A stretch of 64,000 nucleotides of DNA from Streptomyces sp. ATexAB-D23 (lineage in GTDB: Bacteria; Actinomycetota; Actinomycetes; Streptomycetales; Streptomycetaceae), in assembly GCF_000373645.1 (NCBI RefSeq), contig NZ_KB892013.1, positions 474,722 through 538,721 on the forward strand, read 5' to 3'. The stretch's first letter is position 1. Each line of letters opens with the position of its first letter. The position numbers and the translations under genes were made by a program. Below the pieces are notes generated by a model. It ran no database searches, was not told the DNA's origin, and saw only the letters and a program-made list of their open reading frames with translations. Of the stretch, positions 26,177 through 36,800 are shown in pieces.

Positions 26177-26475
26177 GTGGGAAACAAGTACACGAAGCGG
26201 GACACCGAGGAGTTCAAGCGGGACACGATCGCGCTCGTCGACTCCTCGGGGTAGACGGTCACTGCGGTCGCCCGGGAGTCGGGCATCGGCTCCGAGTCCT
26301 TGCGTGGCTGGTACCGCCGGGCCAAGGCCGACCGGGGGAAGGCACCCCGGGCGAGCTGACCGGCGCCGAGCGCGACGAACTGCGCCGGCTGCGCAAGGAG
26401 AACCGCGAGCAGCAGCAGACGATCGAGATCCTGAAAGGAGCGACGGACTTCTTCGTCGAGGAGAGCGACCGGTGA
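26177..26475 (+). pseudogene. broken IS3-family transposase orfA (helix-turn-helix subunit)
   Basis: Reading from GTG 26177 the frame gives VGNKYTKRDTEEFKRDTIAL, then a TAG stop at 26252-26254 where family members have a lysine or arginine. It then continues as TVTAVARESGIGSESLRGWYRRAK, a classic IS3 orfA HTH. A missing G in the run near 26331-26336 shifts the frame before GTPGELTGAERDELRRLRKE and the leucine-zipper end QQTIEILKGATDFF. The expected orfB starts (VIALHRLM) at 26472 but is lost almost at once. Two lesions plus loss of orfB show a dead element, lying at the left border of the biosynthetic cluster. Confidence 0.8.
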
Positions 26476-26836
26476 TCGCGTTGCACCGGCTGATGTCGCG
26501 TTCCGCCCGTGGCCCCACACGCGCTCCCGCAAGGTGATGGTTTCGGGCATATCCGCCGGGCCCGGGACCCCGCGGTAACCGCTCTCCACGCGGGTGGCGA
26601 CCGCATGGCCGGCGCCGCCCACGCGAGTGCGGAATCGTTCCTTCCGGTCACCGGCACCCCGTGCCCTCCGCCCCGCCCCACGGGCACCGAACAATGAAAA
26701 GAACTTCTTCTTATAAATTACCCTCGCGCGCCCCCCTTTCCGCGCTGGCCAAAAAACGCCGTTCACTCATTCACGGCCCCTCACGTCCGCTGCTACTCTG
26801 CGAACCCCCTATTCGGATGTGATGGAGATTCTCCGC
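26476..26836. other. intergenic region upstream of the PTM operon
   Basis: There is no gene here. An A/T-rich block near 26693-26720 contrasts with the GC-rich surroundings. A TGGCCAAAAA segment near 26746 loosely resembles an AdpA target but misses consensus positions. The operon promoter candidate and leader follow. Confidence 0.5.
26770..26799 (+). promoter_or_regulatory. candidate promoter of the PTM operon
   Basis: TTCACG (26770-26775) and TACTCT (26794-26799) are separated by 18 bp. The predicted start lies about 30 nt before the first ATG. The match is moderate and the assignment is inference from position. Confidence 0.4.
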
Positions 26837-27742
26837 ATGGAAGATCGACCCGATACGGGGTCGCTGCCGGCGAATGCGTGGACCACCGGCGCGTCCGCCC
26901 GCGAGTGTCTCCGCTATGCCGCGTACCCGATTCTGCTCCTGTCCGCAGTCTGGCTCTTCACCTCGGTTCTGCGCTTCGGCTGGGACCGGGGCCAGGCCAT
27001 CCAGCTCTTCCTGATCGGCACCATCATCTATCTCGCGGCGCTGGAGCGGCTGATCCCGCACCGGACCGACTGGCACCCGAGCGGCCGGGAACTGTGCTGG
27101 TACGCAGCCTATTTCGGGTTCACCATGGTCGGCGCCGTGCTCGGCAAGTCGGTCGTCGCGGCCGTTCTGGCCGCGACCCCCGTCACGGGACCCGGGCTCG
27201 CGCTCGGGGCCGAGGTGCCCCTCGCGCTGCTGGCCTCCTCACTGGCCGGCTACCTCGCCCACCGCTGGGCGCATTCCAATCGGTGGCTGTGGAAGGTACA
27301 CGGAATTCATCACGTCCCGGGAAAAGTGAACGTCGCCAATAACGGCGTCAACCACCTACTGGATGTCGCCTTCAAACAGGGCGCGGTCCAATTGACACTG
27401 GGATTTCTCGGATTCTCCGCCGACTGCCTTTTCGCGGTGGCGCTCTTCACCCTTGTCCAAGGCTATTTCGTGCACGCGAACGTGGACGTCCGACTCGGTC
27501 CGCTCCACCACGTCCTGGCCAGCCCCGAGCAACACCGGCTGCACCACAGCGCCGACCTGGCCGAGGCCGGCCACTTCGGCGTGGACCTCTCGGTCTGGGA
27601 CCGCCTCTTCGGCAGTTTCACCTGGCGACCGGACCGCCGCCCGGCGACCGTCGGTGTCAAGGACCCCGCCACGTTCCCGGAGACCGGCTCGATCGTCGCC
27701 AGCCTGCTCCACCCTGTGCGCCGCCCGCCGCACACCGCGTAG
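26837..27742 (+). CDS. ftdA: sterol desaturase/fatty acid hydroxylase-type enzyme of the PTM cluster (FtdA-like)
   Basis: The 301-residue membrane di-iron protein has the histidine boxes HRWAH (142-146), HGIHH (155-159) and HRLHH (233-237), plus extra His residues at 213 and 224-225. Hydrophobic helices flank them. In polycyclic tetramate macrolactam clusters a protein of this family hydroxylates the ornithine-derived beta carbon next to the tetramate. It precedes the PKS-NRPS by 104 bp, as in ftdAB and the HSAF cluster. I chose ATG 26837 because GGAGA lies 8 nt upstream; ATG 26822 lacks a site. The symbol rests on family and gene order only. Confidence 0.85.
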   Translation: MEDRPDTGSLPANAWTTGASARECLRYAAYPILLLSAVWLFTSVLRFGWDRGQAIQLFLIGTIIYLAALERLIPHRTDWHPSGRELCWYAAYFGFTMVGAVLGKSVVAAVLAATPVTGPGLALGAEVPLALLASSLAGYLAHRWAHSNRWLWKVHGIHHVPGKVNVANNGVNHLLDVAFKQGAVQLTLGFLGFSADCLFAVALFTLVQGYFVHANVDVRLGPLHHVLASPEQHRLHHSADLAEAGHFGVDLSVWDRLFGSFTWRPDRRPATVGVKDPATFPETGSIVASLLHPVRRPPHTA

Positions 27743-27846
27743 CCCCCGTACCACGCACACCCGCTCCGTACCGCGCCGTACCGGCGTCGTGCCCCCGTAC
27801 GCCCGCGCCCGGCCCGTACCGAGCGTCGTCTCCACCGGATTGGACC

Positions 27847-30800
27847 ATGACGGACTCACCCAGCGCCGCCCACCGCGACAAGGTCGCCATCATCGGCATC
27901 GGCTGCCGGCTCCCCGGACACGCGGGTGACCACCGGTCCTTCTGGCGCAATCTGGTCGAAGGCCGGGACTGTCTCGTCCCCACCCCGGCGGACCGGTACG
28001 ACACCACGACCCTCGGCAGCCGCGACCGGGCCAAGCCGGGCCGGCTGACCGGCGGCCGGGGCGGCTACATCGACGGCTTCGACGAGTTCGACCCCCACTT
28101 CTTCGGGATCAGCCCGCGCGAGGCCGAGCACATGGACCCGCAGCAGCGCAAGCTCCTGGAGGTGTCCTGGGAGGCGCTGGAGGACGGCGGGCAGCGGCCC
28201 GCCGAACTGGCCGGGCGGGACGTCGGCGTCTTCATCGGCGCCTTCACCCTGGACTACAAGATCCTGCAGTTCGCCGACCTCGGCTTCGAGACGCTGGCCG
28301 CGCACACCGCGACCGGCACGATGATGACGATGGTCTCGAACCGCATCTCGCACTGCCTCGACTTCCGCGGTCCCAGCGTCTCGATCGACACGGCGTGCAG
28401 CTCCTCCCTGGTCGCGGTCCACCTGGCCTGCCAGAGCCTGCAGCGCGGCGAGAGCGAACTCGCCCTGGCCGGAGGCACCCTGCTGCACCTCGCGCCGCAG
28501 TACACCATCGCCGAGACCAAGGGCGGCTTCCTCTCTCCCGACGGACGCTCCCGCGCCTTCGACGCCTCCGCCGACGGCTACGTACGGGCCGAGGGCGTCG
28601 GCGTCGTGGCGCTCAAGCGCCTCTCGGACGCGCTGCGCGACGGCGACCCGGTGCACGCCGTGGTGATCGGCAGCGGGGTGAACCAGGACGGCCGCACCAA
28701 CGGCATCACCGTGCCCAGCGCCGACGCCCAGGCCACGCTCATCGAGCGGGTCTGCGCCGAGGCGGGAGTGACACCGGGCAGCCTCCAGTACGTCGAGGCG
28801 CACGGCACCTCCACCCCCGTCGGCGACCCGATCGAAGCGCGGGCGCTGGGCCGGGTGCTGGCGCAGGGCCGGGCGCCCGGGGCGCGGTGCTACGTCGGCT
28901 CGGTCAAGACCAACATCGGGCACACGGAGGCCGCCGCCGGCGTCGCGGGCCTGATCAAGACGGCGCTGGCCCTCCGGCACCGCCGCATCCCGCCGCACCT
29001 GAACCTCGAACAGCCCAACCCCGCCATCGACTTCGCCGCGCTGCCCTTCGAGATCCCGACCGCGCCGGTCGACTGGCCCGAGCACGAGGGACCCGCGCGG
29101 GCAGGCGTCAACTCCTTCGGCTTCGGCGGCACCAACGCCCACGTCCTGCTGGAGGAGGCGCCGCCCCGCCCGCCGCAGGAGCCGCGCGCGACGGCCCGGA
29201 CGCCCGCCCGCTCGATCCTCCCGCTGAGCGCCCGGCACGCGTCGGGCCCGGCCGAACTGGCCGCGGGCGTCCGCCGCGAACTTGCCGCCGGAGTGCCCCT
29301 CGCGGACCTCGGGCACACCCTGGCCCACCGCCGCCAGCACTTCGAGGAGCGCCTCGCCGTCGTCCACTCCCCCCTCGGCCCGCCCGGCTCCCTCGACGAG
29401 GTACTGGCCGCCTGCGAGCGCGGGGAACAGCACCCCCGGGCCGTGCGGGGCCGCCTCCGGGAGCCCGGGGCGCAGCGGCTGGTGTGGGTGTTCACCGGCA
29501 TGGGGCCGCAGTGGTGGGGCATGGGGCGCGAGCTCCTGGACGCCGAGCCCGTGTTCCGGGAGGCGGTCGAGCGCTGCGACCGGGAGATCCGGCGCCAGGC
29601 TGGCTGGTCGCTGCTCGACGAGCTGACCCGGCCCGAGGCGGAGTCCCGGATGGCCGAGACCTGGCTCGCCCAGCCCGCCAACTTCGCCGTCCAGGCGGGG
29701 CTCGCGGCGCTGTGGGAACACCACGGGGTGCGGCCGGACGCCGTCGTCGGGCACAGCACCGGCGAGATCGCGGCCTTCCACCGGGCCGGGGTGTACGGCC
29801 TGGAGGACGCCGTCCGGGTCGCGCTGGCGCGCAGCGCCCTCCAGCACCGGCTCGCGGGCACCGGCGTGATGCTGGCGGCGAACCTGTCCGAGGAGGAGGC
29901 CGAGCGGCTGGTCCGCCCGTACCGGGACCACGTGTCGGTCGCCGCCGTGAACAGCCCGGCGTCGGTGACGCTGTCCGGGGACCGGGACACCCTCGGGGAG
30001 CTCGCCGGGCGGCTGGAGCGGGAGCAGGTCTTCGCCCGGTTCCTCGACGTCGAAGTGCCGTACCACAGCGTGCGGATGGACCCGATCGAGGCCGAGCTGC
30101 ACGAGGCACTGTCCGGGATCGCGCCGCGCGCCGCCGGTCTCCCGCTGTATCTGACCGCCCGCGAGGGGCGTGCGCGGGGGCCGGAGCTGGACGCCGCGTA
30201 CTGGTGGGAGAACGTCCGGCGGCCCGTCAGGTTCCGTGCCGCGGTCGACCGGCTGGTCGACGACGGGTACACGCTGTTCCTGGAGATCGGTCCGCACCCG
30301 GTGCTCGGCCACTCGATCCGGGAGTGCCTGGAGGGCCGGGCGGTCGAGGGGGTGACGCTGCCGTCGATCCGGCGCCGGGAGGACGAGCCCGAGCGGTTCG
30401 CCCGCTCCCTCGCGGAGCTGTACACGCTGGGCGTCGACGTGGACTGGTCGGTGCTCCAGCCCGTGGGGCGGCCGGTGCCGCTGCCGGGCTATCCGTGGCA
30501 GCGGGACCGGTACTGGGTGGAGCCCGCGCCGGTGGAGCAGATCCGGCTCGGCCGGCTGGACCACCCGCTGCTCGGCCGGCGGACCTCCGCGCTGCAGCCG
30601 ACCTGGGAGAGCCGGCTGGACACCGAGCGGCTGCCGTACCTGGCCGACCACCGGATCGAGGACAGCACGGTCTTCCCGGCCGCCGGGTACCTGGAGATGG
30701 CCGCGCAGGCGGTCCGGGCCCTGACCGGCGGCGACACGGCGACCCTGGCCGACGTCGAGTTCTCCCGGGCCCTGTTCCTGCCCGACGGCGAGGCGACGAC

Positions 30801-33800
30801 CGTCCAGCTCGCCTTCGCTCCGGAGGAGGCCGGGTTCACCATCGCGTCCCTCGCCGGTTTCGGGACCGGGGCTCCGGACCGTACGGTCCACGCGAGCGGG
30901 GTCGTCCGCACCGGGCAGCCACGCCGGCTGGCGGAACCGCTGGACACGGACGCGGTACGGGCGCGGACGGGGCGTCGGCTCGACCGGGAGGCGTGCTACG
31001 GCGAGCTGGCGGCGCTCGGCTATCACTACGGCCCGGCGTTCCGGGCGATCGACGAGGTGTGGACGGCGCCCGGCGAGGCGCTGTCGCTGGTCCGGCCCAC
31101 CCCGGACATGGGCGACGGGGCCGCGGACTGCCATGTGCACCCCGTGCTCCTGGACGCCTGCTTCCAGACCATGCTCACCGCGATGACGCCGGACGACGGC
31201 CGGTCCGCCGGGATCCGGCTGCCCGTCGGCATCGCGGAGCTGCGGCTGGACGCGGTCGGCGACCGGGCCCTGTGGGCGCACGCGACGGTGACCGCGGAGA
31301 GCGACGAGGAACTGGTCGGCGACCTCGCCCTGTACGCCGAGGACGGGACGCCGCTCGGCCGGATCAGCGGCTTCCGCGCGGCGGCGGTGGACCGGGTGGC
31401 TTCCTCGGTGAGGCTCGGCACCATCGACGGCTGGCTGGCCGAGGTGGTCTGGGAGGAGACACCCACCGAGGCGCCGGAGGACTGCGGGACCGCCGAGGGG
31501 ACCGGGGACGGCCCCGACGGCTCCCCCGCGCCCGACCTGGTGGTCTTCGCCGACGAGGGCGGGCTGGGCGAGCGGATGGCCGAGGCGGTCGTGGCGCGCG
31601 GCGGGCGGTGCCGGCTGGTCCGTCCGGGCAGCCGATACCGAAGCGGGGCCCGGCACATGACCGTGCGACCCGATTCGGCGGCCGATCTGCGCAGGCTGTT
31701 CGACGAAATCGGGCCGGGGTTCGGAGCCGTGGTGCATCTGTGGAACCTCGATCTGCCCCCGCTGGACACCGTCGGCGCGGCGGACCTCGACGGGATCGGC
31801 ACGGTCGGCGGCTACTCGCTCGTCCTGCTCGCCCAGGTACTGCCCGAGGCGTGCCCGGAGGGGCGGCTGCACATCGTCACCCGGGGCGCCCAGGCGGTGG
31901 TGCCGGGCGAACCGGTGGAGCCGTTCGGCGCGCCCGCCTGGGGCATCGGCCGGGTGCTGTGGCAGCAGGAGCTCACCGGTCACAGCGGCAAATTGATCGA
32001 TCTCGACCCGGCCGGGGGTCCCGGCGAGGCCGAGGTGCTGCTGCGCGCGCTCACGGCGGACGACGGCGAGGGCGAGATCGCGCTGCGGTCCGGGCGGCGG
32101 CACCTCAGCCGGCTGCGTCCGCCCGCGGGGCTGACCCGTCCGCTGCCGTTGCGGCTGCGCGCGGACGGCGCCTATCTGGTCACGGGCGCGTTCGGGGCGC
32201 TGGGGCGGCTGCTCTGCCGCACCCTGGTACGGCGCGGGGCCCGGCGCCTGGTCCTGCTCGGCCGCACCGGCGTGCCGGAGCGCGGCGCGTGGCGGGGGCT
32301 CGATCCGGGCGGCCCCGAGGGGCGGCGGGTCGCGTTCCTGCGCGAACTCGAAGCGCTCGGCGCAGAGGTGCTGGTCGCCGCGGTGGACGTGACCGACGCG
32401 GCGGCCATGGAGGGCTGGCTGGCCGGGCGTCGGGCCGCCGGTCTGCCGCCGGTGCGGGGCGTGTTCCACCTCGCGGGACAGGTGCGGGACGTCCTGCTGC
32501 CGTCGTTGGACCGCGAAGCGTTCGACGCGGGCTACGGGCCGAAGGTGCATGGCGGGTACCTGCTGCACCGGCTGCTGCGCGACGAGCCGGTCGAGCACTT
32601 CGTACTGTTCGCGTCGGTCGCCTCGCTGCTGACCACGGCCGGTCAGGTCAACTACGCGGCCGGGAACGCGTTCCTGGACGCGCTCGCCCATCACCGCCGG
32701 GCGCTCGGTCTGCCCGCGCTCAGCCTGGACTGGGGGCCGTGGGCCACCGGCATGATCGAGGAGCTCGGGCTGGTCGCCCACTACCGGGACGCGCGCGGGA
32801 TGAGCTCGCTGGCGCCGGAGGCGGGCATGGCGGTCCTGGAGCGGGTGATCGGGCAGGACCGGGCCCAGTTGCTGGTGGCCGCGGTGGTGGACTGGCCGGT
32901 GTTCCTGTCCTGGTATCCCACCCCGCCGCCGCTGGTGTCGGCGCTCGCCGCCGCGGCGGCGCGGGAGGTCCAGGCCGGGCAGGGCGGCAGTCTGCTCGAC
33001 GCGTTCCGCGCCGCCGACGAGACGGCGCGTACGGCGTTGGTGGCCGAGCGGTTCGCGGCCCTCGCGGCGGGTGTGCTGCGGGTACGGCCGGAGCTGGTCG
33101 ACGCGGACGCCCGGCTCGGCACGCTCGGTCTGGACTCGCTGCTCGCCATGGAGCTGCGGGCCCGGACCCACACCGAGCTGGGGGTCTCGCTGCCGGTGGT
33201 GGCGCTGCTCAGCAATGGACCGGTGACCGAGCTGACCGAGCGGCTGCACGCGGGGCTGACCGAACTCGCGGCGGCCGGAGGTCCGGTGGCGGAGACGGCG
33301 GTGGAATTGTTCACCGACGAGGCGTGCTACCCACTCACCCACAACCAGCAGGCCCTGTGGTTCCTCCGGCAGCTCAACCCGGACGGCTTCGCGTACAACA
33401 TCGGCGGCGCGGTGGAGGTGCGCGCGGAGCTCGACCCGGAGCTTCTGTTCGATGCCTTCCGGACGCTGATCGCCCGGCATCCGAGCCTGCGCGTCAACAT
33501 CACCACCGAGGACGGGCATCCGGTCCAGCGGGTACGGCCCGAGGCTATCGCCGACACCGGTCTTCTCGATGTGTCCGGGCTGCCCTGGGACGAGGTCCGC
33601 GCCCGGCTGGTAGCGGAGTACCGCAGGCCGTACGACCTGGAGCGGGATCCTCTGGTGCGGCTGCGGCTGTTCCGACGGGCCCCGGACCGCTGGGTGCTGA
33701 TGAAGGCGGTCCACCACATCGTCTCGGACGCGATCTCCACCTTCACCTTCATCGAGGAGCTGTTCGAGGTCTACCACGGGCTGCGCACCGGCCGGCCGGC

Positions 33801-36800
33801 GGAGCTGGCCCCGGTCCGGGCCCACTACCTGGACTTCCTCAACCGGCAGAACCGCTTCCTGGCCGGGCCCGAGGCGCGGCGGATGCTTGAGTACTGGCGG
33901 GAGCACCTGTCGCGGGAGGTCCCGGCGCTCGACCTGCCCACCGACCGGCCGCGCCCGCCGGTGCAGACCGACAACGGCGCCTCCGAGTTCTTCCAGCTCG
34001 ACGACGAGCTCAGCGCCCGGGTGCAGACGCTGGCACGGGAGCACAACGTCACCGTGTTCACGGTGCTGCTCACCGCGTACTACCTGCTGCTGCACCGCTG
34101 GTCGGGGCAGGACGAGATCGTGGTCGGCAGCCCCGTCACCGGGCGCACCGAGGAGGAGTTCGCCACCGTCTACGGCTACTTCGTCAATCCGCTGCCGCTG
34201 CACGTGAGCCTGGCGGGGGAGCCGTCGGTGGCCGAGCTGCTGGGCCGGGTGCGGGAGACGGTCCTCGGGGGCCTCGACAATCAGGAGTACCCGTTCGTGC
34301 TGCTCGTGGAGCAGTTGGGCCTCCAGCACGACCCGAGCCGCTCGGCGGTCTTCCAGGCGATGTTCATCCTGCTCACCCACAAGGTGGCCGTGGAGCGCTT
34401 CGGGTACACACTCGATTACATCGAACTCCCGGAGGAAGAGGGGCAGTTCGATGTCACGCTGTCCGCGTACGAGGACCGGTCCGACGGGCGCTTCCACTGC
34501 GTGCTGAAGTACAACACCGACCTGTTCGACGCGGCGACGGTGCGTCGGATGGCCGCGCACTACCGGAACCTCCTCGACGGCCTGACCCGCGCGGAGGGCG
34601 AGCGCCCGGCGGGACGGCTGCCGATGCTGGGGGCCGGGGAACGGGAGCGGATCGTTACCGGGTTCGGCGGCGTCGGCCGGCGGATCGACCACGACGTGCC
34701 GGTGCACGAGCTGATCGGGAAGATCGCCGCGCAGTTCCCGGAGGCGGTCGCGGTGTCCGTGCCGGGCGGGCGGCGGCTCGGCTACCGGGAGCTGGACCAG
34801 CGCTCGCGGCGCGTGGCGGCCTCGCTGCGCGAACGCGGCGTCGGTGCCGGGACGGTGGTGGCCGTGCGTCTCGCGAAGTCGCCGGAGCTGGTGATCGCGC
34901 TGCTCGCGGTGTGGCGGGCCGGGGGCGCGTATCTGCCGCTGGACCCGAACCACCCGGCGGAGCGGCTGGCCGAGCTGATGGAGAACGCCGGGGCCACGCT
35001 GGTTCTGACCGACGGGCGGCGGGGCCGGGCGGCCCGGCTGCCGGGACGGCCGGTCACCCTCGACGAGCTGGACCGGCCGGTGACCGAGGAGCGGCCGGAG
35101 CCGGCCGTGGGCCTCGATCAGACGGCATACGTGATCCACACCTCGGGTTCCACCGGCCGCCCCAAGGCGGTGCGGGTCAGCCACCGCAACCTGGCCTCGG
35201 TGTTCGTCGCCTGGCAGCAGGAGTACCGGCTGGACACCGACGTCCGGGCGCACCTGCAGATGGCGGGCGTCTCCTTCGACGTGTTCACCGGGGACCTGGT
35301 CCGGGCGCTGTGTTCGGGCGGGACGCTGGTCCTCGTCGACCGGGACCTCCTCTTCGACACCGCGCGGCTCTACCGGACCATGCGCGCGGAGGGCGTGGAC
35401 TGCGGCGAGTTCGTGCCGTCGGTGGCGCGCGGGCTGCTGGCGCACTGCGAGCGGGAGGGGCTGGGCCTGGAGTTCATGCGCCTGGTGATCGTCGGCTCGG
35501 ACGCCTGGCGGGCGGGCGAGCACCGGAGGCTGGTCGCGCTGTGCGGGCCGGGGACCCGGGTGGTCAACTCCTACGGGCTGACCGAGGCCACCATCGACAG
35601 CGCCTACTACGAGGGGCCGGCGGAGGGGCTGGAGCCGGGCCGGATGGTGCCGGTAGGCCGGCCGCTGCCCAACACCGAGCTGTACGTCCTCGACCGGCAC
35701 GGCGAGCCGGTGCCGCCGGGGGTGGCCGGTGAGCTGTGGATCGGCGGCGCCGGCGTCGCCGACCGCTACCTGGGCGATCCGGAGCGGACGGCCGAACGGT
35801 TCGTGACCCTCGAACCGGGCGGCGAACCCGTACGGCTGTACCGGACGGGGGACCTCGGGCACTGGGACGCGGAGGGGGTGCTGCACCTCCTCGGGCGGGC
35901 CGACGGGCAGGTGAAGGTGCGCGGCCACCGGGTGGAGACCGGGGAGATCGAGGGGCGGCTGGCCGCCCGGCCCGAGCTGGCGCAGGTGTGCGTGACGGTA
36001 CGGCGGGACGAGACGGGCGAGAACGCGCTGTGCGCCTACTGCGTGCCCGCGCCGGGCGCGGTGGCCGACGCCCGGGAGCTGCGCCGCCACCTCGCGGAGC
36101 AGCTGCCGACGTATCTGATCCCGGCGCACTTCACGGAGCTGTCCGCGCTGCCGCTGACCGCGAACGGCAAGGTCGATCTCGGCGCGCTGCCGGAGCCGCG
36201 CGCGGAGGCGGGACCGGAGAGGTACGAACCGCCGGTGACGCTGTACGAGACGCGGATGGCCGCGCACTGGCGGTCGCTGCTCGGGCTGGAGCGACCGGGG
36301 CTGCGGGACGACTTCTTCGAGGCGGGTGGCAGTTCGATCAAGCTGATCGAACTGATCCACCACCTGCGGACCGAGTTCAACGCGTCCGTGCCGGTCGGGC
36401 GGCTATTCCGGACCAGCACCCTGCACGGCATGGCCCGCACCCTGGAGGACGTCGTCACCGGGCGGCTGCCCGGCGCCGAGCCGTATCTGTGGTTCAACCC
36501 GGGCGCGGACCCGGCGGCGACGGTGTTCTGCCTGCCGCCCGCGGGCGGGCACGGGCTGGTGTATCGGCAGCTCGCGGCGCGGCTGCCCGAGCACCGCTTC
36601 GCCGCGTTCAACTACCTGTCGGGTCCGGACAAGGCGGCCCGGTACGCGGATCTGGCCGAGGAGCTGCACCCGGGCGGGCCGTACACGCTGTTCGGTTACT
36701 CCCTCGGCGGCAACCTCGCGTTCGAGATCGCCGGGGAGCTGGAGCGGCGGGGCCGCGCGGTGGACCTCGTGCTGCTCATGGACTCGTACCGGATCGCCGA

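Noticed and set aside
27856..36363. A 2835-codon open frame on the minus strand across the PKS-NRPS
   Set aside because: It is a mirror of high GC3 bias in the real gene; it has no domain sequence, is Arg/Pro/His-rich and lacks a start site.
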